From the NCBI RefSeq assembly GCF_003391135.1, contig NZ_CP031455.1, positions 5,626,001-5,690,000 of the forward strand: a stretch of DNA of 64,000 nt. Direction: 5' to 3'. The position numbers and the translations under genes were made by a program. The notes under the pieces were generated by a model that had not been told where the DNA came from, made no database searches, and saw nothing but the letters and a program-made list of their open reading frames with translations. Shown piece by piece: positions 7,016 to 14,958 of this stretch. Origin of the DNA: Streptoverticillium olivoreticuli subsp. olivoreticuli (GTDB lineage Bacteria > Actinomycetota > Actinomycetes > Streptomycetales > Streptomycetaceae). Numbering within the stretch: the stretch's first letter is position 1; each line of letters starts with the position of its first letter.

Positions 7016-7852
7016 TCAGTTGGCGCCGAGCTCGATCGGCACGCCGACGAGGGAGCCGTACTCGGTCCAGGAGCCGTCGTAGTTGCGGACGTTCGCCTGG
7101 CCGAGCAGCTCGTGGAGGACGAACCAGGTGTGGGCGGAGCGCTCGCCGATGCGGCAGTAGGCGATGGTGTCCTTGGTCAGGTCCACGCCCGCGGTCTCGT
7201 AGATCGCCTTCAGCTCGGCGTCCGACTTGAAGGTGCCGTCGTCGTTGGCCGACTTCGACCACGGGATGTTGCGCGCGGTCGGGATGTGGCCGGGGCGCTG
7301 CGACTGCTCCTGCGGGAGGTGCGCCGGGGCGAGCAGCTTGCCGCTGAACTCGTCGGGGGAGCGGACGTCGACGAGGTTGAGCGTGCCGATGGCCGCCACC
7401 GCGTCGTCGCGGAACGCGCGGATCGAGGTGTCCTGGGGCTGCGCGCGGTACTCGGTGCGCTCCCGCTTCGGCACCTCGGCCGCCAGGTCGCGGGAGTCGA
7501 GCTCCCACTTCTTGCGGCCGCCGTCGAGGAGCTTCACGTCCTGGTGGCCGTAGAGCTTGAAGTACCAATAGGCGTACGCCGCGAACCAGTTGTTGTTGCC
7601 GCCGTAGAGGACGACGGTGTCGTCGTTGGCGATGCCCTTCTCCGACAGCAGCTTCTCGAAGCCGGCCTGGTCGACGAAGTCACGGCGCACCGGGTCCTGG
7701 AGGTCGGTCCTCCAGTCGATCCGGACGGCGTTCTTGATGTGGTTCTTGTCGTAGGCCGAGGTGTCCTCGTCGACCTCGACGATGACGGTCTTCGGGTCGT
7801 CGATCCGGGCCTGTACCCAGTCGGCGTCCACCAGGACGTCATTGCGGCTCAT
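7016..7852 (-). CDS. Thiosulfate/3-mercaptopyruvate sulfurtransferase
   Basis: 278-aa enzyme with two rhodanese domains. The C-terminal domain carries the active-site loop CRIGERS (Cys near residue 234), which accepts sulfane sulfur and passes it to cyanide or a thiol acceptor. The N-terminal domain is the usual inactive copy. The start MSRNDVLVDADWVQ at 7852 has GGAGGAG upstream. A 26-codon Cys-containing leader peptide lies about 170 bp upstream on the same strand, pointing to control by cysteine or sulfur supply. The DUF1416 gene follows. Homologue of mycobacterial CysA2/SseA. Confidence 0.9.
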   Translation of the reverse strand: MSRNDVLVDADWVQARIDDPKTVIVEVDEDTSAYDKNHIKNAVRIDWRTDLQDPVRRDFVDQAGFEKLLSEKGIANDDTVVLYGGNNNWFAAYAYWYFKLYGHQDVKLLDGGRKKWELDSRDLAAEVPKRERTEYRAQPQDTSIRAFRDDAVAAIGTLNLVDVRSPDEFSGKLLAPAHLPQEQSQRPGHIPTARNIPWSKSANDDGTFKSDAELKAIYETAGVDLTKDTIAYCRIGERSAHTWFVLHELLGQANVRNYDGSWTEYGSLVGVPIELGAN

Positions 7853-8019
7853 GCTGTTCTCCTCCGGGGCAGTTGCGGGGTGTGCGCGGTGGGCTCCGGA
7901 TCGAAGGGGGAGCGTGCGGTGCCGCGCAGCGGTTGGTGCGGTGGCCTCGACGGGCCGAGGGGGAACGAGCGCGGGGCGGGCGACCGGCGGTTGAGTCCGC
8001 CAAGGGGTGCGCGCCCCCG

Positions 8020-8100
8020 TCAGGCATGACGACAGAGCATGGCGGCGACGCGGCACAGGTCGACTGCCCGCCGCTTCGTGAGGTCCGCCTGTCGCTTCAT
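8020..8100 (-). CDS. 26-aa Cys-rich leader peptide upstream of sulfurtransferase
   Basis: The ORF encodes 26 residues beginning MKRQADLTKRRAVDL and ending CRVAAMLCRHA. I recognise it as the actinobacterial leader-peptide type found upstream of sulfur-assimilation genes: a basic N-terminus and two cysteines in C-R-x5-C-R spacing. It lies 167 bp upstream of the sulfurtransferase start on the same strand. The inferred role is attenuation, in which ribosomes stalling at the Cys codons when cysteine is scarce would alter folding of the downstream leader. GC-rich inverted repeats lie between, but I did not resolve competing structures. Confidence 0.72.
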   Translation of the reverse strand: MKRQADLTKRRAVDLCRVAAMLCRHA

Positions 8101-8278
8101 GCGTCCGATCGTAGGGACGGACAGGCGGGTGTGTCACCGGTGTGTTGAATAGTGAGACGGAATATTCCGGAATGTGGGATACGAGGCGTCGGGCGGCCCC
8201 GGGGAGAGGCCGTTTCCGGGGGTCCGCCCGCCAGGGGTCTGGCGTGCGGACGGCGATGTCTCGCCGGTTGGTACGGCC

Positions 8279-8986
8279 TCAGCCCGCCAGATTGACGTGC
8301 GAGCCCGTCAGCGTGATGTCGACGCCGTCCTGCGTGGTGACGACCTTGTCCACCTTGATGCCCCGCGGCAGGCCGCTGATCTTCCGGTCGAAGTCGATCT
8401 TCTGCCGGACCAATTTCTCCAGGCCCGGGAAGCCCTCGGCCGGGATCTCGTCCGCCCGCACGCTGATCGTGTCGCCGCCCACGACCGTCACCGTGGAGTT
8501 GACGCTGCGCTCGATGCTCTGGCCCATCGCCGAGATCTTGCCGGTGACCTTGACCTGGCTCTTGCCCGCCGCGTTCGTGCCGCCGTAACCGACCGTCACG
8601 GCCGGGTCGTTCGCGGCCTTGGTGAGGTCGGCGTACGAGATGTGGGCGGTGCCCGTCGCGCGGTCGGCGACGGCGGAGGTGAAGCTGCTGTTGATCCGGA
8701 CGTCCTGCAGCTTGGCGTTGAAGCCCGTGATCTGGATCGACCGGTCGCCCGCCCCGGCGGTCACGCCGTCGAGCTTCACCTCGACCTCGTCGAGGCTGGA
8801 GTTGGCGACCTGGGTCAGGAAGGGGAAGCCCTTGATCGACACGTCGGGGGTGCCCGACAGGCTCTGCGAGCTGCGTATCTTCTCGGCGGCCTGGCTCTCG
8901 GCGAAGTACACCGCGACGCGGTCCGCGCCGACGAAGAGGGCCCCCAGCACCACGGCGATGATCAGGGTTATCCGTATAGCGCGCAT
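8279..8986 (-). CDS. DUF2993 (LmeA-like) exported lipid-binding protein
   Basis: 235-aa protein with an N-terminal uncleaved signal/anchor (IRITLIIAVVLGALFVGADRVAVYF) followed by a beta-rich DUF2993 domain (SLSGTPDVSIKGFPFLTQV, a typical opening). Mycobacterial LmeA binds phospholipid and acts in lipomannan elongation; function here is inferred only from that similarity. The ATG at 8986 follows GGGAGCGAGAG. It is a single gene, separated from the sulfurtransferase leader by about 180 bp. Confidence 0.82.
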   Translation of the reverse strand: MRAIRITLIIAVVLGALFVGADRVAVYFAESQAAEKIRSSQSLSGTPDVSIKGFPFLTQVANSSLDEVEVKLDGVTAGAGDRSIQITGFNAKLQDVRINSSFTSAVADRATGTAHISYADLTKAANDPAVTVGYGGTNAAGKSQVKVTGKISAMGQSIERSVNSTVTVVGGDTISVRADEIPAEGFPGLEKLVRQKIDFDRKISGLPRGIKVDKVVTTQDGVDITLTGSHVNLAG

Positions 8987-9098
8987 CGGTATCTCTCGCT
9001 CCCCCGGGTCACGGTCAGGCCCCCTGCCTGTGCAGGGAGCCTAACCGGACCGTACGGAAAACCGACAAAACCGGTGATCAGGCGTACCAGGGGGACGA

Positions 9099-10310
9099 TC
9101 AGCCGAGGGCCCTGCCCAGCACATAGACGGCCGGGGCGGCCGCCATCAGCGGGAGCGCGACGCCCGCCGTCATGTGCACGAAGCGCGACGGGTAGTCGTA
9201 GCTCGCCGCGCGCAGGCCGGCCAGCGCGCAGCCGCCCGCCGCCAGGGCGAGCAGCGCCGCGGACGTCCCGAAGCCGGTCAGCGAGCCGGTCGCGACGCCC
9301 GAGCCCGCGGCCGCGATCAGGGCGACGACGGGGGAGGCGATCTTCGGCAGCGGCAGCGCGCGGGCCAGGGCCGTCACCGCGACACCGACCGCGCCGATCA
9401 CGACGGCGTCGGAGGACGTGGCGGCCAGGTGCCCGGCCGCGACGACCGTGAGGGCGGCCGACGCGCCGGCGACCATCAGCCCGTACAGCCGCTCGTCGGG
9501 CGCCGCGTGGCTGCGCAGCTGGAGCACCAGCGTCAGCAGGACCCACACGCCGAGCGTGCCCATGAGGACGGTCGGCGCCTGGTCGGCGTCCGTGGCCAGC
9601 AGCCCGATGTCGGCGGCGACGCCGCCGAGGAACGCCAGGGCGATGCCCTGCCGGGCCGGCCACATGCCGTTCAGCCGGAACCAGCCCGCCGCCGTCACCG
9701 CCTGGAGCAGCGCCACCGGGACGACCAGCGCGAACTGCCCCAGCGGCGCGGCCGCCGCCAGCAGCACCGCGAGCACGGTGGTCAGCACGGCGGGCCGGAA
9801 GCCCGGCGCGAGGATCTGCGGGCGGCCCTCCGCCTTGGCCTTCTCGGCGGCGGTCATCGGCCGCTCCGGCGCGGCGGGCGCGGGCGGCTCCTCCACCGGC
9901 CCGGGCGGCTGCGCCTGCGGAGCGTGCCCGAAGCCGTGCGCCTGCGGGGCCGGCTCCGGCTCGCCGGGCCACGGCGAGCCGTAGGAGTGGTCCCCGGCGG
10001 GCGCGGGCGCGACCGGCTGCTGCCACGTCTGCGTGTCCCAGGTCGGGGTCTGCCAGGTCTGCGTCACGGGCTCCTGCTGCGCGTAGCCCTGCTGGCCGCC
10101 CTGCGTCGTCGGCCACGCCGCGGGGCTCTGCGGCTGCTGGGGCTGCTGGGGCTGCTGTTGCGCGTACGGGTCGTACGGCTGGTAGGCGTCGTAGCCGGGC
10201 TGCGCCGGAGGCTGTACGCCCTGCTGGTCGTAGGAACCGTACGGATCATGAGGTTCGTACGGTTCGTACGGCTCTCGCGGCCCGTATCCGTTGTGCGGCT
10301 GATTGGTCAT
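9099..10310 (-). CDS. Gln/Pro-rich N-terminal multi-pass membrane protein
   Basis: 403-aa protein. Residues 1-170 are low complexity, rich in Pro, Tyr and Gln (PYEPYEPHDPYGSYDQQG, QQQPQQPQQPQ), and are followed by MTAAEKAKAEGRPQ and about nine hydrophobic helices to the C-terminus. There is no recognisable catalytic motif. It follows the MoaD-like gene on the same strand (10-bp gap), so the two may be cotranscribed. The disordered N-terminus probably lies in the cytoplasm. This type is common in Streptomyces; the function is unknown. Confidence 0.72.
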   Translation of the reverse strand: MTNQPHNGYGPREPYEPYEPHDPYGSYDQQGVQPPAQPGYDAYQPYDPYAQQQPQQPQQPQSPAAWPTTQGGQQGYAQQEPVTQTWQTPTWDTQTWQQPVAPAPAGDHSYGSPWPGEPEPAPQAHGFGHAPQAQPPGPVEEPPAPAAPERPMTAAEKAKAEGRPQILAPGFRPAVLTTVLAVLLAAAAPLGQFALVVPVALLQAVTAAGWFRLNGMWPARQGIALAFLGGVAADIGLLATDADQAPTVLMGTLGVWVLLTLVLQLRSHAAPDERLYGLMVAGASAALTVVAAGHLAATSSDAVVIGAVGVAVTALARALPLPKIASPVVALIAAAGSGVATGSLTGFGTSAALLALAAGGCALAGLRAASYDYPSRFVHMTAGVALPLMAAAPAVYVLGRALG

Positions 10311-10320
10311 CGTGCCGGGG

Positions 10321-10656
10321 TCACCCTCCTGCGAAGGGCGGGAGCACCTCGACGGTGCCGCCCTCGGCCAGTTGCACCGTCGTGTGGTCGCGTGTGCCGA
10401 CCGGGTCGCCGTCCACGAGGAACGAGCAGCGCAGCAGCACCCGGGCGAATTCGGGGCGCGCGGCATGCCGCCGCCGGGCCGCGTCGAGCGCGTCCGCCAG
10501 CGTCACCGCAGCGTACGGCTCCTCGGCCGTGCCCGCCGCGGCCTTGGCCGCGGCCCAGTACCGGATCACGCCCGCCGGTCCCGGCTGCCTCGGCAGCCCG
10601 GCCGGCGCGGCCGCGCCACCGGCCTCCACCGGCCGTGCCGGTTGTGTCGTCGCCAC
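10321..10656 (-). CDS. MoaD/ThiS-family sulfur carrier-like protein
   Basis: 111-aa protein with a C-terminal beta-grasp domain ending ...VEVLPPFAGG. The terminal Gly-Gly is the hallmark of MoaD/ThiS sulfur carriers, which are adenylated and thiocarboxylated there. An N-terminal extension of about 35 Ala/Pro-rich residues is atypical. I choose the GTG at 10656 (VATTQPARP) because GGAAAGGGG lies 5 nt upstream; the frame is open to 10740. The partner E1 enzyme is not in the window, so the pathway (molybdopterin or another thiolation) is unresolved. Confidence 0.8.
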   Translation of the reverse strand: MATTQPARPVEAGGAAAPAGLPRQPGPAGVIRYWAAAKAAAGTAEEPYAAVTLADALDAARRRHAARPEFARVLLRCSFLVDGDPVGTRDHTTVQLAEGGTVEVLPPFAGG

Positions 10657-10757
10657 GGCGACCCCTTTCCTTCTTGTGCGCCTCCCATGATGACGGGTGT
10701 ATGCGGAGTCACGGCGCCCGCCCGCAATTCGGGAGCCCACGCGGGGGAGCCCTCACA

Positions 10758-10763
10758 TAGGCT
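10758..10763 (+). promoter_or_regulatory. -10 hexamer of leaderless ABC exporter transcript
   Basis: TAGGCT, 6 nt before the GTG at 10770, with no Shine-Dalgarno sequence between. Confidence 0.5.
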
Positions 10764-10769
10764 GCGTGT

Positions 10770-12503
10770 GTGTTGGTACGACTTACGCGGGCGTATCTGA
10801 GGCCCTACTCCAAATCCATTGCGCTGATCGTGCTCTTGCAGCTCGTACAGACGCTCGCCACGCTCTACCTACCCACCCTCAACGCGGACATCATCGACGG
10901 CGGCGTCGTCAAGGGTGATACGGGATACATTCTCCGCTACGGGGGCTGGATGCTCGGGGTGACGCTCGTCCAAGTCGTGTGCGCCGTCGGCGCCGTGTAC
11001 TACGGCGCGCGCACGTCCATGGCGCTCGGGCGCGACCTGCGCGCCGCCGTCTTCGACCGGGTGCAGTCCTTCTCCTCGCGCGAGATGGGCCAGTTCGGCG
11101 CGCCGTCGCTGATCACCCGGACCACCAACGACGTCCAACAGGTCCAGATGCTGGTCCTGATGGCGTTCACGCTGATGGTGTCCGCCCCGATCATGTGCGT
11201 CGGCGGCATCGTGATGGCCCTCAACCAGGACGTGCCGCTGTCCGCGCTGCTCCTGGTGATCGTGCCGATCCTCGGCATCATCGTGTCGCTGATCATCTGG
11301 CGGATGCGGCCGGTCTTCCGGGGCGTCCAGGAGCGCATCGACACCGTCAACCGCGTGCTGCGCGAGCAGATCACCGGCATCCGCGTGATCCGGGCCTTCG
11401 TCCGCGACACCCATGAGCGGGGGCGCTTCCGCAGCGCCAACACCGAGCTGATGGACGTCTCGCTCAAGGCCGGCCGGCTGATGTCCCTGATGTTCCCGTC
11501 GGTGATGCTCGTCGTGAACCTCTCGTCGATCGCCGTCCTGTGGTTCGGCGGCCACCGCATCGACGGCGGCCACATGGAGATCGGCGCGCTGACGGCCTTC
11601 CTCAGCTACCTCATGCAGATCCTGATGGCCGTCATGATGGCCACCTTCATGTTCATGATGGTGCCGCGCGCCGAGGTCTGCGCCGAGCGCGTCCAGGAGG
11701 TCCTCGGCACCGACTCCAGCGTCGTGCCCCCGGCCGCGCCGGTCACGCAGCTGCGCCGCTCGGGCCATCTGGAGCTCACGGGCGTGGAGTTCCGCTACCC
11801 CGGCGCCGAGGAGCCCGTCCTCAAGGACGTCTCGCTCGTCGCGCGCCCCGGCGAGATCACCGCCGTCATCGGCTCCACCGGAAGCGGCAAGTCGACCCTG
11901 CTGGGCCTCGTGCCCCGGCTCTTCGACGCCACCGGTGGAACGGTGCTGGTCGACGGCGTGGACGTGCGCGAACTCGACCCCGTCCTGATGTCCGAGACCG
12001 TCGGACTCGTCCCCCAGAAGCCCTATCTCTTCTCCGGGACCGTCGCCTCCAACCTCCGCTACGGCAAGCCCGACGCGAGTGACGAGGAGCTGTGGCGGGC
12101 GCTGGAGACAGCGCAGGCCCGCGACTTCGTCGAGAGCATGGAACTCGGCCTCGAGGCGCCGATCTCCCAGGGCGGCACCAACGTCTCCGGCGGCCAGAGA
12201 CAGCGCCTGGCCATCGCCCGGGCCCTGGTCCGCCGCCCCGAGATCTACCTCTTCGACGACTCCTTCTCCGCGCTCGACTACGCCACCGACGCGCGGCTGC
12301 GCGCCGCCCTGGCCGACGAGACCGGGGACGCGACGGTCGTCATCGTCGCCCAGCGGGTGTCCACCATCCGCGACGCCGACCGCATCGTCGTCCTCGACGA
12401 GGGCCGGGTCGTCGGCACCGGCACCCACCCCGAACTGATGGCGACGAACGAGACCTACCGGGAGATCGTGCTCTCCCAGCTCACCGAGGAGGAGGCCGCG
12501 TGA
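10770..12503 (+). CDS. ABC exporter half-transporter, degenerate-site subunit
   Basis: 577-aa type IV ABC exporter with six transmembrane helices then an ATPase domain. Walker A is GSTGSGKST (about residue 368), the signature is the canonical VSGGQRQR (about 472), and Walker B reads YLFDDSFSALD (about 493). Asp replaces the catalytic Glu after Walker B, the classic mark of the degenerate half of heterodimeric exporters such as TM287/288. It overlaps the next gene by 4 bp (GTGA), so the two subunits are made together. Substrate is unknown; multidrug or lipid export is the family default. Confidence 0.9.
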   Translation: MLVRLTRAYLRPYSKSIALIVLLQLVQTLATLYLPTLNADIIDGGVVKGDTGYILRYGGWMLGVTLVQVVCAVGAVYYGARTSMALGRDLRAAVFDRVQSFSSREMGQFGAPSLITRTTNDVQQVQMLVLMAFTLMVSAPIMCVGGIVMALNQDVPLSALLLVIVPILGIIVSLIIWRMRPVFRGVQERIDTVNRVLREQITGIRVIRAFVRDTHERGRFRSANTELMDVSLKAGRLMSLMFPSVMLVVNLSSIAVLWFGGHRIDGGHMEIGALTAFLSYLMQILMAVMMATFMFMMVPRAEVCAERVQEVLGTDSSVVPPAAPVTQLRRSGHLELTGVEFRYPGAEEPVLKDVSLVARPGEITAVIGSTGSGKSTLLGLVPRLFDATGGTVLVDGVDVRELDPVLMSETVGLVPQKPYLFSGTVASNLRYGKPDASDEELWRALETAQARDFVESMELGLEAPISQGGTNVSGGQRQRLAIARALVRRPEIYLFDDSFSALDYATDARLRAALADETGDATVVIVAQRVSTIRDADRIVVLDEGRVVGTGTHPELMATNETYREIVLSQLTEEEAA

Positions 12504-14509
12504 CGTCCCCGGAAAAGCCCGCACAGCCGGGCGGGAAGGGCGGTCAGTCCGGCGAGGCGTCGGACGGGACGCTGCGCAGAGGCCCCGCACCCGCGGCCGG
12601 TATAGGCCGCCTCATGGGCGGTCAGCCCACCGAGAAGTCCATGGACTTCGCCGGCTCCGCCAAGCGGATGCTGGGCATACTCCGCCCCGAGCGGGCCCTG
12701 ATAACCGTGGCCCTGCTCCTCACCGTGGCCAGCGTGGCCCTGTCGGTGCTCGGCCCCAAGATCCTCGGCCGGGCCACCGACCTGATCTTCGCCGGTGTCG
12801 TCGGCCGGGGCTTCCCCGACGGCGTGACCAAGGCGCAGGCCATCGACGCCATGCGGAAGCACGGCGACGGCAAGGCCGCCGACCTGCTCGACTCCGTCCA
12901 CTTCACCCCCGGCCACGGCATCGACTTCGACGCGGTCGGCGGCGTCCTGTTCTGGGTGCTGCTGATCTACGTCGGCGCGTCCGTCTTCCAGCTGTTCCAG
13001 GCCCGCATCGCCACGACCGTCGTCCAGCGCGCCTCCTTCCGGCTGCGCCAGGACGTCGAGGACAAGCTGGGCCGGCTGCCGCTGAGCTACTTCGACAAGC
13101 AGCAGCGCGGCGAGGTCCTCTCCCGTGCCACCAACGACATCGACAACATCCAGCAGGCCCTCCAGCAGACCCTGAGCCAGATAGTCACCTCCCTCCTCAC
13201 CATCGTCGGCGTGCTCGCGATGATGTTCTGGATCTCCTGGCTGCTGGCCCTGATCGCGCTGGTGACCGTCCCGGTGTCGGTCGTCATCGCCGCGCGCATC
13301 GGCAAGCGGGCACAGCCGCAGTTCGTCGCGCAGTGGAAGACCACGGGCAAGCTCAACGCCCACATCGAGGAGATGTACACCGGCCACTCCCTGGTCAAGG
13401 TCTTCGGCCGGCAGAAGGAGTCCGCCGAGACCTTCCGCAAGGAGAACGAGGACCTCTACGCCGCCGGCTTCAAGGCGCAGTTCATCTCCGGGATCATCCA
13501 GCCCGCGATGATGTTCATCGGCAACCTCAACTACGTCCTCGTCGCCGTCGTCGGCGGGCTGCGCGTCGCCTCCGGCTCGCTGTCCATCGGTGACGTCCAG
13601 GCGTTCGTGCAGTACTCGCGGCAGTTCAGCCAGCCGCTCACCCAGGTCGCCTCCATGGCCAACCTCGTCCAGTCCGGCGTCGCCTCCGCGGAGCGCGTCT
13701 TCGAGCTGCTCGACGCGGAGGAGCAGTCGGCCGACGCCGCCGCCCCGGCGGAGCCGGTGCACGTGCGCGGAGAGGTCGCCTTCGAGGAGGTCTCCTTCCG
13801 CTACGAGGCCGACAAGCCGCTCATCGACGGGCTCACCCTCACCGTGAGCCCCGGCCAGACCGTCGCCATCGTCGGCCCCACCGGCGCGGGCAAGACCACC
13901 CTGGTGAACCTCCTGATGCGGTTCTACGAGGTGAACGACGGCCGCATCACCCTCGACGGCGCCGACATCGCGCAGCTGTCCCGCGAGGAGCTGCGCTCCC
14001 ACATCGGCATGGTCCTCCAGGACACCTGGCTCTTCGGCGGCACCATCGCCGAGAACATCGCCTACGGCTCCGAGGGCGCCTCCATGGACAAGATCGTCGA
14101 GGCCGCGAAGGCGACCCACGTCGACCGCTTCGTCCGCACCCTCCCCGACGGCTACGACACCGTCATCGACGACGAGGGCTCCAACGTCAGCGTCGGCGAG
14201 AAGCAGCTGATCACCATCGCCCGCGCGTTCCTGGCCGAGCCGGAGATCCTCGTGCTCGACGAGGCGACCAGCTCCGTCGACACCCGCACGGAGGTGCTGA
14301 TCCAGCACGCGATGGCCCAGCTGCGCACGGGCCGTACGAGCTTCGTCATCGCCCACCGCCTGTCCACGATCCGCGACGCGGACGTGATCCTGGTGATGGA
14401 ATCCGGCCGGATCGTGGAGCAGGGCACGCACGATTCACTGCTGGCGGCGGAGGGGGCGTACGCGCGCCTGTACGCGTCCCAGTTCGCGGCGCCGGTCGCG
14501 GGAGCCTGA
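12500..14509 (+). CDS. ABC exporter half-transporter, catalytic-site subunit
   Basis: 669-aa partner of the preceding exporter. An N-terminal extension of about 50 Gly/Pro/Lys-rich residues precedes the membrane domain (first helix about residue 70). The ATPase has Walker A GPTGAGKTT and Walker B VLDEATSSVD with the catalytic Glu, but the signature is NVSVGEKQL instead of LSGGQ. This complements the first subunit, so the one consensus ATP site would combine this Walker A/B with the partner VSGGQ. The GTG start at 12500 overlaps the upstream stop. A strong hairpin follows the stop. Confidence 0.9.
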   Translation: MTSPEKPAQPGGKGGQSGEASDGTLRRGPAPAAGIGRLMGGQPTEKSMDFAGSAKRMLGILRPERALITVALLLTVASVALSVLGPKILGRATDLIFAGVVGRGFPDGVTKAQAIDAMRKHGDGKAADLLDSVHFTPGHGIDFDAVGGVLFWVLLIYVGASVFQLFQARIATTVVQRASFRLRQDVEDKLGRLPLSYFDKQQRGEVLSRATNDIDNIQQALQQTLSQIVTSLLTIVGVLAMMFWISWLLALIALVTVPVSVVIAARIGKRAQPQFVAQWKTTGKLNAHIEEMYTGHSLVKVFGRQKESAETFRKENEDLYAAGFKAQFISGIIQPAMMFIGNLNYVLVAVVGGLRVASGSLSIGDVQAFVQYSRQFSQPLTQVASMANLVQSGVASAERVFELLDAEEQSADAAAPAEPVHVRGEVAFEEVSFRYEADKPLIDGLTLTVSPGQTVAIVGPTGAGKTTLVNLLMRFYEVNDGRITLDGADIAQLSREELRSHIGMVLQDTWLFGGTIAENIAYGSEGASMDKIVEAAKATHVDRFVRTLPDGYDTVIDDEGSNVSVGEKQLITIARAFLAEPEILVLDEATSSVDTRTEVLIQHAMAQLRTGRTSFVIAHRLSTIRDADVILVMESGRIVEQGTHDSLLAAEGAYARLYASQFAAPVAGA

Positions 14510-14516
14510 GTTCTTG

Positions 14517-14552
14517 ACGCCGGACGGGCTGGAAAACCAGCCCGTCCGGCGT
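14517..14552 (+). terminator. Dispersed-repeat hairpin terminator after ABC exporter
   Basis: A 16-bp perfect stem (ACGCCGGACGGGCTGG and its complement) with an AAAA loop, 8 bp after the exporter stop. It shares its core with repeats at 18528, 43313 and 51886 in this window. Confidence 0.75.
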
Positions 14553-14889
14553 TTGAGGCCCCCCGAATGCCTCCGTGCGCCCCCTCATGCCTCCACTCGG
14601 TAACGTCAAGCCCAACAGCCGATGACCACCCGAAGTGATCGACGAAACACAAGCTCGTGCAAAATCGCCCCGGCCGGGGAAAGCCCCGTGGGCTATCCTG
14701 CTGGGCAGAGAGGATCCGGGCAGAGCAGCCCCCGGGTCCTTTTGTGCATTCAGACGCGCGCCCGCGCGAATGAGCGCATGCGTGCTCCAGGGCGCGCAGC
14801 CCAAAACCGTACGAAGCAGGGCCGCACACTCCCCCAGTGCCTCAGCCTGGGTGGTACCCCCTTCGCAGGGACCGAGGAGGACCGACGTC
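14553..14889. other. Long leader region upstream of glnR
   Basis: 337 bp between the exporter terminator and the glnR uORF. No convincing protein gene. It contains an intrinsic-terminator-like hairpin with a U-run at 14712-14743 and, further on, a short GGGTGGTACCCCC segment that can fold locally. The glnR promoter must lie here, but I cannot place it. Confidence 0.5.
14712..14743 (+). terminator. U-tailed hairpin in glnR leader (possible attenuator)
   Basis: GGATCCGGG pairs with CCCGGGTCC (one G-U pair) across a 10-nt loop and is followed by TTTT, an unusually canonical intrinsic terminator for this GC-rich genome. It lies about 210 bp upstream of glnR. It could end a transcript from upstream or attenuate a long glnR leader. 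Confidence 0.45.
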
Positions 14890-14958
14890 ATGGGCGAGCG
14901 AAGCGCGTCGCAGATGTGCCGGAAACGCACGACGACCTTGGCAGGGGGCGGCCGATGA
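14890..14958 (+). CDS. 22-aa upstream ORF coupled to glnR
   Basis: ATG at 14890, preceded by GAGGAGG at 9 nt spacing, opens 22 codons (MGERSASQMCRKRTTTLAGGGR) whose TGA overlaps the glnR ATG as ATGA. The ribosome-binding site is much stronger than anything directly upstream of glnR. The likely role is a leader peptide that feeds ribosomes into glnR by translational coupling. I do not recognise the peptide. It contains four Arg, one Lys and a run of three Thr codons. Confidence 0.55.
   Translation: MGERSASQMCRKRTTTLAGGGR

Noticed and set aside
14845..14870. GGGTGGTACCCCC resembling a T-box motif before glnR
   Set aside because: The expected stem I and specifier loop are not visible, the order relative to the terminator is wrong, and glnR is not an aminoacylation or amino-acid gene.
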